Shown: in pieces, positions 51,780-64,000 of the stretch
Position numbering within the stretch: the first letter of the stretch is position 1
Layout of the letters: each line of letters opens with the position of its first letter
Source of the DNA: Datnioides undecimradiatus
Taxonomy: Eukaryota > Chordata > Actinopteri > Lobotiformes > Datnioididae
Direction of reading: 5' to 3'
NCBI GenBank assembly: GCA_008933995.1
Contig: WARS01000011.1
Location: 17,877,516-17,941,515 of the forward strand
DNA: 64,000 nt
Program-made: the position numbers and the translations under genes
Notes under the pieces: generated by a model
What the model was told of the DNA's origin: nothing
The model's input: only the letters and a program-made list of their open reading frames with translations
The model's database searches: none

Positions 51780-52140
51780 CATCTCCTCCATACATCATCA
51801 GATTTCCAATCACAGAGGGAATGTAGTGGATCATAGCGGCAGCGTTGAGAATTTCCCTTCATCTCCGGCGGCCGGCAGCGCTTTACATCACCTCCACGGC
51901 CGAACCTGAACTCCATCCATTAGCTTGTCAGAAACTTTGAATTGGAATTGATTCCCCCCGACGTAATTATTCATCTGTCTCGATTATTTATTGCTGTGAC
52001 AATAGAGTTGGCGCTTTCGTGCGGGGTGTTTGGTTTGATTTTTGAGTGCAGAATTAGAATTCAGACAAAGGTGCGCGTGACCCTCGAAACACCGAATACT
52101 GATCCGTCTGGAGCAACAGCTGGGGAAAAGGCGGGCGGTT
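51780..52140. other. Conserved-element-like segment with homeodomain-type cores
   Basis: Contains GAATTGGAATTGATTCC, CGACGTAATTATTCATCTGT and ATTATTTATTGCTGTGACAA, free of known repeats. TAATTA and ATTTATTG cores, flanked by CpG-bearing DNA (CGGCGGCCGGCAGCG), resemble vertebrate enhancer-type noncoding elements. A 66-codon frame (51942-52142) is not convincing. Confidence 0.3.
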
Positions 52141-55100
52141 AAAATGCATTTACATCAGTGATTTACTGTGTCTGGGTTCGCTCGCCCCAAACTGATTCGC
52201 AGTATGCTGGGCTTTTTACTAGATATTTAGTCATTTGTCATTGTTGTTTGTAGCTTTTCCAGCCAACAAAGGCAGCTCAAATAAAACAACAATGGCGTGA
52301 CAACTGAGTTTTTAAGGCGACATGTTGTCGAGGCATTATTTCTTGGAGGAGACTTCTGGTTGCTCATGCGGGTATCAAGTGATTGACAGGGAATAAAATG
52401 CAGTGCTGATTATAAAAAACACACAAAGCCCCACTAAACCAAAACAGCACGTGTTGACTGTGATGGATTATGTCACTCAGGGAAAGTGTGAGTGGCAGCA
52501 AATGGCTGCTTCTGAATGCAGGATAACGAAGCTCTAATATCTCGTGCTAAGAATGTGAAAGAGAGTTGAACTCTGAAGTAAACAAGGACGCGGTGTCACG
52601 GAGGTGAAGCTGCAGACACAGTTCGCCGCCGCTGCAGAGATGGAGGGAGGAGCGGTGAACGATCCTGGATGAATGATGTCTGCAGACAACAGCACAGCAG
52701 GCGTCCCAACCTATCTGCGTCCTTCCAAACTCACTGCGAGTGCCTGACTGAATTAGTAAATGGAAAAATGAACGAGTGAGTACGTGAATGGGTTTCATTT
52801 TGGCTCTCAGAGGAGCTCTAGCATCCCAAACACATGGGGATGTTATTTTAAATGCAGGCAACTTCACCGATTAGCCTCCTTAATTCATCTCTAATGAAAA
52901 GGCTGTATCGACAAGCTCTAGAGCAGTGGTACGGTAAATGCAACCCACTAACGCTGCTGGGAGTGAAAAGAAAGGTGAACATGAGGAATATTACCACGAC
53001 ACATTCACCCCCTGTTTATTTTAGCGGCCTCTGTGGACGGCAGCGTCTCCACTCCGATGTCCTAGAAGGAGGAGGCACGGTTCAGGATCGATTCTGAGCC
53101 CTTTCAAATCTCACAGTTCCTTCAATCTGTTGATTTACTGACCAAGGCAAGCTCAACCCCTTTTTCTCAGTTTTTTTATTCTTTTTTCAATTATTTCCTT
53201 TTTCTCAGCTGCACCGGTATCAGCTAGAACCATGAGATATGACTTAAGAAGTAAAAAGTCTTCTTAACTGTAACTGGGTGAATGTAAACAAGGCTCCTCT
53301 GGTCTGATGATCAGGAATGTTTTAACCTTGCACATGTGGGTCATATGGACTTATCCATTGTAAGAACAGTGAAAAACTCCTTGTAGTACATTTGATCTGA
53401 AGGTTGGTCTCATGTCTGAATAACTTTTATGTAAATGTCACGACAGCAGTCGCTCTAGGTTTGACATTTGACATCACACATCCATGTTACTAGATGAAGC
53501 TGGAGGAGCACCTCAGCGTGAAGGACGCCGAGGTCAATGACAAAACGCCTCCACTTTCATAGATACATGTCGTCAGCGATGTTACGGATTTCACTGAAAA
53601 GGGCTCACGCATACTTTTCTCTTTATTTTAGCCTGTCAACAACAAAGGGCCATTTCTCAACAATGAACTGACGGGATATAAAAGCGGTTGCTGTTGACAA
53701 CTGAAAAACAAAAAACAAGAACAACTAAACTGCATGTTGACTTGAATTAAAGCACACTATGAGAGGATATTAGCTTTGAGTAATAGTTTTCTTGTTAGCA
53801 GAACAGAACATTTTAGAGGTCTCCACATCGATTTGGTGTTTCAGAGGATGAGCTGAAGTGATTTTTGTGACTCTACCTGCAGCTGGTTGTGATTGCACTA
53901 GATTTACAAGAAATCAATGAATATGAGGATTTTTGCAACGAAATTACCAGGAGAGGAAAGCAGAAAAAAATAATGTTCTCCAAAAAAATAAGAATTTTCA
54001 TGAATTTCGCCATGATCCTTCATGACTGAATGGATAGTTTTACCAATTTAAGCCTCTCAAAACCAGTGAAACAGGAAATGGAGGCAATATTTAGAAATAG
54101 GGGCCAGAGGGGTCACAAGGCAGACATCTGGGAGCCACTGGTTTGCTGCAGCTTTCTGGAGAGGGTCTGACTGAAGGAGAAGATCCTACAAAGGTTTCAG
54201 GGCTGTAAAAGTTTCTATACACTGCGAGTGAAGTCAAGTCAGTCTCTTGCTTCGGGGGCTAAAGTGCGTTCAGATCATTTCAAAGACCTTATTTTGTGTT
54301 TACACATCTAACTCTTCTGAAAATGTGGTCAATTAAACTGCTGTTTGTATGTTTAATTATAGATCACTAACGCTACATTTGATGTCTTAACAGCGGTTCT
54401 GAGCTGTTGAGCATCTAAGATTTGCTTACCAGCTTGGCAAAGCTGTTACTCCGTGTAGTTTATTAATCTTTTTGAAATATTTAATCCCCAGTAGTTGCTT
54501 TTATAAATAAATATAAAACATCAGAAAAGCCTAAACTGACATTCAAACATCATGAATAAACCAGTTTTGATTATAGCTTCAGATCGAGCCCTGTGATTTA
54601 AAAGCTCCTGATTGTTTCCACGTTATTTTTATTACAGGTGATGGATAACAATTCACTCTGTTACAATGCCCTTCTCTCTAAACTGCTAATTGCTGTATTT
54701 TCTAACTGCCTGCACCATAATTACATGCTTGGAAGGCATGAAGGGTATCCATTAATGTCAGCCTTGTCAGAGTAAAAGGTGAATGCAGAGTTATAGCGAG
54801 CTGAAGGGAAACTCTGTCGCCCAATCAGCTGCCGAAACTCCTGCTGTGTTCCTGCTCCATCCCCATAGAGATGAGGTTTGAATATTTCATAACCGATCAT
54901 TTGAAGGTTTGCAAGAGCTCCCAGTGTGACTAAATATTCAGTGAACCGCTACTCACATTTTAACCTGGCGGAACGGGATGAAAGGCAGCATCGCGGACGA
55001 GACGTGAGCCGCTCTTCGTCACCTGGCGGACTGGTCCAGAACTCCCTCGCCTCGATCAAATGTATAGGGTTGTTTTCAATAATATCGACAGTAAAACAAA

Positions 55101-55984
55101 AAGTAAAAGTTATATGTGAACCTTTACTGTAACCTGATTTTAAGTCAGCTTTAGCTTCCTTTACAGAGACCAACAAGAATGTATTGTTTGCATCTCTACT
55201 TCAAAGAGCAGTCAGCAGAACTTCTTTATAGCTCTGAGATTATCTAAGGCTGAAAGTGTCACCAACGACCTTCACCGCTGAGGTAAGGCAGCCTGTATGT
55301 AGCCTGAAGAAAAGAGACACACCAAACCGACATCAAAGAACTAGCGACAGAGACGATGACTTCCTCGCGTCACCATTGTCTGGCCCAAAAAGCTGCACAG
55401 CCAAAAGAGAGTTGGGGGAAATAACTCTCCATACCAGAAGGTGGAGGTCATCAGTTCAAAAAGGGAAACTGGAGCTCCTAGGACATACAAACTGAGAGTT
55501 TGCTTTCCACACTCACACTACCCTTGCACACAAAAGAAGATTTCATAATTTACCTGGTTATAAACAAAAAATATCTCATCATGTAGTGCTCGTGGTGCAG
55601 GACACATGGCAAAAAAATGTTGACCAATGCACAAACCTCAGGCCAAAGCTCAAGCTATGACAACATTGCAACGCTGGTTGGCACACGAGCACGGCTGTTT
55701 GAACTGCAGTTGTTTGATGGTGAGAAGGCAATGTTACAATAAGTAAAAAATCAACTTGAGACGACAAAAGCGAAGAGGACAAAAACCTGATTTTGGAAAA
55801 TCCCCCCCCGCCCCAATCCCCAGTGGAAATTATGCCTTCGCTCATGTAGCGAATTAATGCATCCTGATTAAAAATTATAATAGTGGTGTGAAAATTAAAA
55901 AAAGAAAATTGAATGCAAGAAAAATTGGAGAAACCCCCAATTAAACTACTATATACATGTGTAACTAAAGGGATCAGCATCCAG

Positions 55985-56080
55985 CCAGAACGTTAGGGTT
56001 CAAACCCTCTGATGTGTCCTTGACCAAGCCACTCAGTTGCCTCCTGCAGTAGCCTCATTGTTTCATTGTGGCCGGATGTG
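55985..56080 (+). repeat. SINE-like fragment
   Basis: GTTAGGGTTCAAACCCTCTG is B-box-like and is followed by ATGTGTCCTTGACCAAGCCA and CTCAGTTGCC, the order seen in teleost tRNA-derived SINEs. It is short and decayed; the A box is not readable. Confidence 0.55.
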
Positions 56081-56089
56081 GCCTATGAA

Positions 56090-59000
56090 ACAATTAGCTA
56101 CAGCAGAAGCTACAGAAGGTAGAAGAGTTTAGAAAGAGTCCGATGTCACAAATGCAAAATCACGAAATGAAGATATTGTTAATGTAAATTATTTAAAATG
56201 TATTTATTTTGAGAAAAAGTATTGTAGTCTGGCTGGTCAAATTCACATTTCTGTTTAAATCATAGTGGGTTTTAAACTGTTGAATTGATGTTACTCCTGT
56301 TTGGTCCAAACTTAAACCATGTTTTAAAGTTTGGCCCCTTCTGTGATTGAGTTTGGCAGCCCTGTTCTAACCCAAACACTCATGTGATTTCCATCCCAGT
56401 TGCCCTGGCAGTGTCCCTCAATCTGCAACCCTGAGTAGAGCTGCTAAATGCTGCATTTAACAGACAGCGGCTCTACAGAAAGTTCATGATGCTTTTGAAG
56501 CATCCAGCTTGGTGCACTTCCAGAGCATCTGACACTCCAGTCATACTTGACTCCACTGTAATAACCTTAATCAAATAGAAAAAATACCATGCTTCCTCAC
56601 CATAATGCCAGTTTTCTCTTTGTGGAGTGAGTCATTTATTTGAGGCTTTCATCATAAAGGGAAAGGATGACAAACTCAGACTGTCTGTTGATGAATTTAG
56701 GCTCACTGTGTCCTCTGCTGCCACATCATCAGTTTCCTTTTATGCATTATTGTGTGTTATACATTATTCCATTTCGTTTACTACAATTCACATTTTCTAA
56801 GGCGCTATTGTTTTAATACTGTCAGCAAATCATCAATTGCAACAAACTTGTACTGTAGTATAGCTATAATCATGTGGTATAATATGATTATCTGGGCAAC
56901 CAACACTTTCAACATCATTGCTCTACCATGTCATGGCAGTGTATTTGATGGTCATTATGTTAACCGCAATAGGTTACTTGATTTAAGAGCTTCACGCCAT
57001 TTGGAAATGATTAGAAACTAAAGGTTGTCTGAAAGGCATGGACTTCTCTCTGCTGAAATATCGAACATACCTAAATCTCAAGCCCAATGTTTGGCTCAAA
57101 AGGCTGCAGAGTACCCCAACAGGAGCCAGAAGCCACTGATAATGTGGTGTTGGGGAGAAGGTCATAATGATTTGTTAAAAGGTCTGGGTGTTGGTCCACC
57201 TCTAGGAAACAGCCAAACACAGAGGACGTCTCACTCCAGGCCAATGTGCCCCCCAGGTTCTGTTCTGATTAAACCTCGAGGGTCCTCCAGAGCCTTTTCA
57301 CTGACGTGCACCAACCCATCTGCCCACAGTATGTTTCTGGAACAAAGCATTTGGCTAAACCTCTCATCTGGTAAGAGACCACTCAACATAATTGATATAG
57401 GATGTGATGATGTGTTGTTTTTTTTACTGGACTCAAGCACACACACATACACAAAGCTGGAGCACCCAGCTAAGTGGAGACTGGAGAGGAGGGCGTTGTT
57501 GTACAGGATAAGTTTTCATTTGCATATGAATAACAGCAAATAATGAATTCCTCCTACTTGTTATTGTGCGGCGTGAAGCAGTACATGTGTTCCCTCTTAA
57601 ATGAAGCCGCAATGAACAGTGTGGAGCTCGGTGCTTTTGTTTGAAATGCATCACCATTGTACTACACTGAGGACCGATTTTAGTATTTCTGATTGAATCC
57701 ATTGTAAATCATTTAGGCCTATTGTGTTACTTCTGCCCCAAACCATAACACACATACGATAGCAATTCATACAAGTTTAGTAACACTATTGTGTTTTATT
57801 CACAAAAGGATAATTGGGTTTTCTGCTTCTGTGTAGCACTGATGACAATGAATATTTTATGTATGCAGTCCACATTTAACGCACCCGATAAGATGAGAAA
57901 CACAGAAGAAACATGTTTTAAACTAAAAGCCACATTTGTAACCCACAGTTGCACACTGAAAAAGCCAAACATCAGAGGTTGGGGAACTGAATGAAAATGT
58001 CCTACAATAAGTACCACTAGGCTGTGAGAAAGCACAACTCCCAGTGGCTCTTTGGACTCACTCATGTGAGCGAGTCAAACATAACAGAGCAGCGGTGGAC
58101 GTGGCTCCTGTCTCATCGGGTTTCCTCGACTTCCACTTCCATGAATTATGGATTAAAAAACAGTTGTTTAGAAGAAAAAACCTTTCAGCACACACAACCA
58201 ACACAAAGCGCTACCTTTGTAACCACATTTCTCTCTTAAGGCCTCAATGTGGCAAAGTGCTTGCTCTCAGAATATCTGTGACCAGCTTTTCCACAATGCA
58301 ATCAGAGAGTCAGACAATACCTGTAATTCCATGAAACATAGAATCATACAATCATGTCCACTTTACGCAGTGATTGGCCAGGTTTGTGGATGTGCAAAAA
58401 GCACATGGTTTGAACTTTTTCCATCATTTTTGTGTCTGCGAAGGAGTGAAACACTGCAATGAGAGATTCTCTAAATGCGAGCGCCATTTTCCCAGATTTG
58501 TCAGATTCATTCTCTCTTTTCCCGATCCGTGACTCTATACTTTGCCCCATTTTCGAGCTTGACATATCAAATCTTCTTCTTGCACAAATTGGACTGGTGG
58601 ACCTGTGTTTATTCCCTGTAAACAGCCAACGTAGGATTACACGGACAGGATAGAAACTTTCATCGACCGTGTACATGTTTGTGTTCAGCTCAGCCTCTAA
58701 CTGGTCTCAGAACTCACCAGGAACCCCGGTTCTTTCTAACAGTTCCCTCCAGTCTCTCCGTTCACCTCACGTCGCTTTACATTTATGAAACCGATTCATA
58801 ATGCCCTGGGATACGCACAAACGTTTCGCTCCAGTTGAAATATTTTCAACTGGCATGGATGTGTCTACACTTCAGTTCCTGCTGCCCCGGGCAAATTCAC
58901 ATCTAATCAGATCTTTCCGTTTTTAAACACGTTGCATGCAGTAACACCACTGATAAAATTCTCCACACATTCTGCCTGAACACACCTTTAGATGTGGTCA

Positions 59001-59570
59001 GATGATGCGTAGTTTGACCCAAGCTTCAAGTATAATAAAACTTTAAAGAGACCACCACGTGGAGGAACTACAGTTTCAGAACTACAGCTCCTAAACAGCA
59101 ACTACCAAGATACGGGCAGTCTGAAAAGTTTTGGTTTTAAGAGTTGAGGTGTGGGAAAATGTTTTAAAAAGTTTACCAATATACAAGGCCAGTATGTCTA
59201 TGAGGTATAGCTATACTGGATGATTCCTGATGTGAAATCTAATGATGTGGAGGACGTGGTGGCTGATTATGAACAGAGTACAGCCAACTTGTATACAGTA
59301 GACCAAAGTATATATCTTTTTATTTTATCTTTTAATTAACTGGAACCGTAACCATATAATAGATTCTTGTAGATACTGAAGAAAGCACACATTTTAAAAA
59401 TATGGGTCGGACATAACAATATCCAGCGGACTCCAGAGTTTTACAGAGTAAGTGTAGTGATGGTGCTGGATACAGATCCTCTTCAGCTACAACAAAGCTA
59501 TGAAGAATAAAGAAATACACCTGAGTTTAGTTATTTATTTACTGAAGATGATGTTAACTGTAAAATCATG
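56090..59570. other. Noncoding stretch, no gene recognised
   Basis: The longest frame is 57025-57543 (plus, 172 codons). It has no recognisable domain and is overlapped by frames on the other strand, so I do not call it. No repeat in the stretch is recognised with confidence. Confidence 0.5.
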
Positions 59571-59574
59571 CTGG

Positions 59575-59820
59575 AACAAGATGTTAATTGATGATTAATC
59601 ATGAACAAATTTAGGAGTTGATTCATTTTTAAGTATCAATCAAGAATGCCAAAAATGAATCTTTTCAAGCTGAGACTGGCTTCTTCTCAGTTTTATTTAA
59701 CTGTAAATTGAATATCTCTGGGTTTTGGCCTGTACATCAAACGAAACAAGACATTTGAAGCTTTCCAGCGAAAAATATATTGGACATTTTCCTTTTTCTT
59801 GGTCGGACAACCTCAAAAAA
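59575..59820 (+). repeat. Percomorph interspersed repeat (family R1, fuller copy)
   Basis: Blocks in order: GAATGCCAAAAATGAATC, TTCTCAGTTTTATTTAACTG, TAAATTGAATATCTCTGGGT and AAACAAGACATTTGAAG. It joins the left arm seen at 26521-26675 with the right arm seen at 1035-1140, which supports all three being one family. Confidence 0.7.
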
Positions 59821-60619
59821 ATAAATAATTGATGATAAAGTAGGGTACAACTTGAACACTACACATCAAACCAACATATAAGGTCATGAAATCTGGAAAC
59901 CTGGTGTATCTTGCTGCCGCTGAAACCTAGACCCAAATGAGATGTTGGATAAATCGATGTGTGGAAGGTCTGGAAATGTTGTAAAGCGCAGCTTCTTAAA
60001 AATTGTTGCGTGTCTGGATTACATCTCCAACAGATTGCTTGACTGCAGCTTCTCATGAGGATGGCCTTGGCTCATATACTCAAAAGCCAGTGCATCTAAA
60101 GTTCACATACCTTTGATTTGACATCGTGACCACTGAGACGTGAAGAAACATTAAGCAATTTATGGCACCACGCTGCCGCCTCCCTTCCACACAAACGTCC
60201 CTCCCACACATTATGAGCCAATGTCACCTCTCTTCCATTCAGAGCAGGCGATCCGAGCTGATGCTGTAATGAGCTGCTGTTTGTTTGGCTACAGGCTGTC
60301 TCAGATGAGACATGATGCTGTCACTCAGATTTCATGGCAGTAGCCCCGTTGGCACTGAATCACCATCTGAGTCTCTCACCGCCCCACGTTTTATCAAAGG
60401 CAAGTTCTCAAACAATTTCAGTGTTATCTCTGGCATAAAATTTCGTTTTCCTGGGTTTATTTCTTCTTTTTATTAGTGTTGTTAAACCTTTATTCATCCA
60501 GAACATGTTCTTATTTACACTAATGACTTGGGAAGTTAACTGCAGGAGGAGGATGTGTTACACATTATTCTTCTGCCAATGCCCACATCGACAATCATTA
60601 TGTGCCGTTGGCCGCTTTT

Positions 60620-60665
60620 CTGGAGCAGTTGGGGACTAAGTGACACGCTCAAGGGCACATGAATC
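60620..60665 (-). repeat. Short SINE-like fragment
   Basis: TGGAGCAGTTGGGGACTAAG and TGACACGCTCAAGGGCACAT resemble the body of teleost SINEs (GAGCAATTGGGGTTCAGTGT, CTTGCTCAAGGGCAC). It is very short. Confidence 0.45.
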
Positions 60666-60669
60666 ATTG

Positions 60670-62420
60670 TTTTTGACACTCAACCAGAAATACTGGAGCT
60701 GTATAGTGAAGGGTTTAATGTGCTCAGTTTAAACTGAAAGTCCCACGTTTAGGGAAAATGCAACCAGGAAAGATGCCGGCAGGCAAGGTGAAAAAAAAAA
60801 CAAAAACTGAAACACAGCAACCTGACTGGGGCCTTTTTGGGTCTAGACGGGAGCCATGATTTCTTTGTAATTAAAAGTTGTCATTATTTGAACATTTCTA
60901 CAAAAACATTCCAACAAAAAGCTTCATAATTTTGACATCCAACAATTTAGATTTCCTCTTTTGTCGAGTACCTCTGGAGGTACTTAATGGTTCCTATGAT
61001 TACACATACACCTGTGTGGTAAATAACATGTCAGTCTGAAAGGTATGGTGACACCCAGTTGGTAAAAATGATTACTCAAAGCTTCGACAGGCTATATGGT
61101 ACATATATTGATATTCCAGGGGCAGAGTTGTGTCTTCTTTCTGTCTCCTTGAAGTTCAAAGATCCACTGACAAGTTTTCTTTTAACCCCATTTAAGTTTG
61201 AACGACAAAGGTCTGAATAATAAATAATACACACAGCATCAAAGTTAAAAGTTAATGATGTAGAAACTCTTGTGGTAACCTGCTTCTGGGTGACTGAATC
61301 ACTTGGAAAGTTGATGTGTTTTCAAAAGAGTGATTTAGGTCAAGGCATGATAACTGGCACCAACTGGGTCTCCTGAGGACATAGGGCTGGGGAACACTAC
61401 AAAAGAAGTGGTTCGCATGATGCGTTGTCTGACAGACAGTGTTTATACCTGATCTGAACAGTGACACCCAAAGACAGAGAGAAAAGCCACCTGTCACAGA
61501 GTTAGGAGATGCAATATTATTAAAAAAATGGGATAATGTCATATTTTCCAACAGTCTCTCCACGGTATTGCACTATTCACATGAAAAATAACAAAAACAC
61601 TTTTTAATCAAGCCCTCAGTTCTCCTTCAGGTCTGCACAGCGGGCCAACTTGATTGTCAACTTCTTTTGTAATTGTTTAAAAAAAAAAACATATAAGTAA
61701 ATATTTTGGGGATCAAGAATTTGGATTGTGTGGATTTTCAGACCAAAGTATGAAAACCAGATAAGGGGCATTTCTATCCCCCAATAGCTAAGGTGTTGAA
61801 ATGTCCTCCAGCAAGAACCGAAATGATTCGAACAGCTGAGCACAGCCACAGCTGGTCATCCCAGTGAAAGGCAAGCAGTTGATATACTGTTGCCCTCCTA
61901 AACGTTAGTAGAGCCGTGGTATTTCAGTGGAAGGACACGTCACTCCTGGTCTGCTGTAGCAGCTCAGTGTCCTTGAGAGCACGGCTGTGCAATGAAGCAA
62001 CAAAGTGCTTTATTAGATGTCCCCTGATAGATCTGGTCTGAGGTAGAATTCACGTCTCCTGTAAGAAGGATAATGTTTGGCTGCAACTCAAGAGGGAGGG
62101 TCCACGGAGTATCTATCACTGGGGGTGACTGAGCGTCAAATAAAAAAAGCAGTGCTGGGTAATTTTACAGGATGAAAGTCAATACAGTCGATACAGGCAA
62201 TCATCTAAGGGACGCCCCTCGCTTTTCCTCAAGCTACTCATTGGTATTGTGAATTCACTGATACAACAGTTCTGGACCAAATGGCTATAACCTTCTCAGG
62301 GGGAAGAGGGATTTGGGAGTGGAAATGCAGCTTATTTCAGTATATAAATTCCAATGAAAAATCTGCTGTCTTCGCTTAGAGAGTATTTTTACAGAGGCTT
62401 GCAGGAAACCGGTAGAGGAG
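60670..62420. other. Noncoding stretch, no gene recognised
   Basis: No exon supported. An imperfect SINE-like trace may exist near 61915-61990 (GTGTCCTTGAGAGCACGGCT), but it is too weak to call. Confidence 0.5.
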
Positions 62421-62424
62421 TTCT

Positions 62425-62950
62425 TCATGAGGATTAAACAACAAACACCTGAAGCTCAATACCAGCAAAACTAACAGGCTGCCGGTGGACTACAAAGCTA
62501 CGATTGGGGATGTTGCTGCAAAGAAGCAATGAACTCTAAAATGTGGAGGCGGCAGAAGATCTCTACAATCAGAACAGTTTCAAGGTGAAGTCCCAAGAGT
62601 AGTTCAATACCAGACCAAATCAGAAATATAATCTTTCCTTTGGTTCCTAATGTTACGGTGTTGAATAAAGGCCACAAAAGTGTAATTGTAAAACATTATG
62701 ATGCCAAAGTGAAGTTGACCTTTGACATTTTGGGATTTGGGGTATACAATGTAGTCATTTCTATTAGACTTCGTCACTAGCTTGTAATGTCTAGGGTTAT
62801 GGCCAAAAACTGGTTTTGTAAGATCACAGTGACCACTGGCCCCAAAAATCTATTTGGTTCATCCTTGAATGAATGTTTGTTTGTACCAATTTCAAAGAAA
62901 TTCCCCAAGGCCTTTCTGAAATATTGTGTTAATGTCTACAGCCCCAGAGC
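62425..62950 (+). repeat. Percomorph composite repeat with RT-like fragment
   Basis: The left end (about 62438-62500) reads NNKHLKLNTSKTNRLPVDY in one frame, a LINE RT-like motif shared with 22255-22345. It is followed by AACAGTTTCAAGGTGAAGTC, CCTAATGTTACGGTGTTGAA, AAAGTGAAGTTGACCTTTGA, GGTTATGGCCAAAAACTGGT and GATCACAGTGACCACTGGCC, then a TTCATCCTTGAATGAATG tail and CAAAGAAATTCCCCAAGGCC. This block order is a repeat I recognise as common in percomorph genomes. It is noncoding apart from the fossil motif. Confidence 0.7.
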
Positions 62951-63429
62951 TGTGTGTTTTTCAGTAAGGGAACTAACCTTCCTGTATGAGAACTGTCCAC
63001 CTGTAAAGATGGTGAGAGACTACAAAAACTGATGTCTGATACATTTTTGGGTCCACAGTAAATATGGACACGCAGACAGGTTGAGACAAGATGAGTGCTT
63101 GCGGCCGTCTGGACATTCAACACAAAAAGACAAACCCTCTGGCACCAGCTGTTGCTGGTGTGGAAGCATGAAAATGAATGAGTCCAGAAACTGACTAAGC
63201 CCTCATCAATCCCTGACATAAACCAGTCTGAATACGAGGGTCCCTTTTGAAACCATTGCCTAACTGGGCACACTAACTTCCTGGAGTCTTTGCTGGTTGC
63301 CTGGCAACTGCTCCCTGCCAAGACAGAGACCTGCACACAACCCCTCTGAAAAAACAGCAAATTTTTCAGATTTTCACTAAACAACAGAATAAACAAACAA
63401 GATATAACATGTTAATTGGTGAACTGACT

Positions 63430-63620
63430 GGCAGGCAGGTTTTATTATCTTTGAACAGAGCCATGCTAGCTGTTTCCCCTTGCATCCATTCTTTATGCTA
63501 AGCTAAGTGTCTCCTGTTTGTAGCTTAGGTATATTTAAGGTAGAGATAGCTTGTTGGGCGTGCCATCAACCGTCTCAGCTACTTCAGCCAAGCAGGAAGG
63601 TGAATAAGCCAATGAGTTTG
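63430..63620 (+). repeat. Percomorph interspersed repeat (AGCCATGCTAGCTGTTTCCC family)
   Basis: Contains CTTTGAACAGAGCCATGCTA, GCTGTTTCCCCTTGCATCCA, TTCTTTATGCTAAGCTAAGT, a TGTAGCTTAGGTATATTTAA stretch and GGTGAATAAGCCAATGAG. It matches a very common percomorph repeat (GACAGAGCCAGGCTAGCTGT, CTTTATGCTAAGCTAAGCTA, GCGAATAAGCG). It is noncoding. Confidence 0.75.
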
Positions 63621-64000
63621 TCTGAACAATGTGGTGAATTGTTCTAATCAGATCAGACATTCTTCAGATGAACTCTTCAGAAATGAGAAGGTGGAAATGG
63701 GGATTCTTGTCTTATGCAACTTTAAATGCATAGAATAAATTCTATTTTTATCAGGCAGAAAGGTGCCATTCATTCATTTGGATCGCACCAGATAAATATA
63801 AGGTCATATAAAAAACATAAATATGCAGCCTGTTTTTCACATTTCAGTCACGTGTTGTCTTGAAACTCCAAATTCTTCTCTTATCGCAGCCAAACAACCA
63901 CAGTTGGTTTGAGTTTCACCCTGAAAGATGACAGGGATAAGAAGCCCGGGCTTACTTTCATGTTTCCAATTTTGAGTGGGCAAAACAGGAAGGAAAAAGG

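Larger units (their letters stand above)
47901..55984. other. Noncoding stretch, no gene recognised
   Basis: No supported exon. Contents are a poly(T) run near 49554-49566, an (ACATAT)-rich tract at 49611-49663, poly(A) at 51743-51764, and the conserved-element-like block at 51780-52140. Open frames are short, and several overlap on opposite strands. Confidence 0.55.

Noticed and set aside
57025-57543. 172-codon open frame, plus strand
   Set aside because: No recognisable domain or family. Overlapped by open frames on the minus strand, and amino-acid makeup looks like random AT-rich translation.
62929-63396. 155-codon open frame, minus strand
   Set aside because: Its right part begins in the tail of the composite repeat at 62425-62950 on the opposite strand. 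No domain is recognised.
1-64000. CRISPR array, rRNA gene or bacterial-type operon
   Set aside because: No regularly spaced direct repeats, no rRNA-like sequence and no Shine-Dalgarno-led gene runs. The spliced mgat4c gene shows that the DNA is eukaryotic.

Overview
The window is vertebrate nuclear DNA, almost certainly from a percomorph (spiny-rayed) teleost fish. Two things point that way. The only protein-coding gene I can identify is mgat4c, whose predicted residues follow the vertebrate MGAT4C N-terminus closely. The rest is AT-rich noncoding DNA carrying short interspersed repeats that I recognise as common in percomorph genomes. There are no bacterial operons, CRISPR arrays, rRNA genes, convincing tRNA genes or viral genes.

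Layout. Positions 1-672 hold three exons of mgat4c on the minus strand, separated by very short introns. They encode the start codon, the Golgi signal anchor, the stem with two N-glycosylation sequons, and the start of the glycosyltransferase domain. The gene runs off the left edge. From 673 to about 20.6 kb is noncoding DNA upstream of the mgat4c start (5' introns or intergenic) with scattered SINE-like and other repeats, a few microsatellites and some segments that look like conserved noncoding elements.

Positions 20629-31294 and 31296-41960 are two head-to-tail copies of one segment of about 10.67 kb. The right end of the duplicated unit cuts through a decayed hAT-superfamily transposase gene (ZMYM1-like, with a TTF-type zinc finger) on the minus strand. 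Copy 2 keeps the N-terminal part of this gene in its right flank, up to about 42128; copy 1 has lost it. Divergence between the copies is patchy: blocks of hundreds of identical bases alternate with dense clusters of tiny indels and scrambles. This raises the question of assembly error versus a real recent duplication.

From 42.1 to 64 kb is again noncoding. It contains a CpG-rich, CT-rich block near 45.4-45.8 kb that looks like a minus-strand first exon and promoter, possibly for a distal mgat4c 5' UTR. It also holds a nearly complete tRNA-derived SINE (46.77-47.04 kb), two conserved-element-like stretches (47.6-47.9 and 51.8-52.1 kb) and several repeats between 55.9 and 63.6 kb.

Mgat4c is the only gene whose job can be stated: a Golgi type II membrane glycosyltransferase-like protein of the GnT-IV family. 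Everything else is regulatory candidate, repeat, transposon remnant or unannotated noncoding DNA. All family assignments come from reading translations and recalling repeats by eye; no database search was run.
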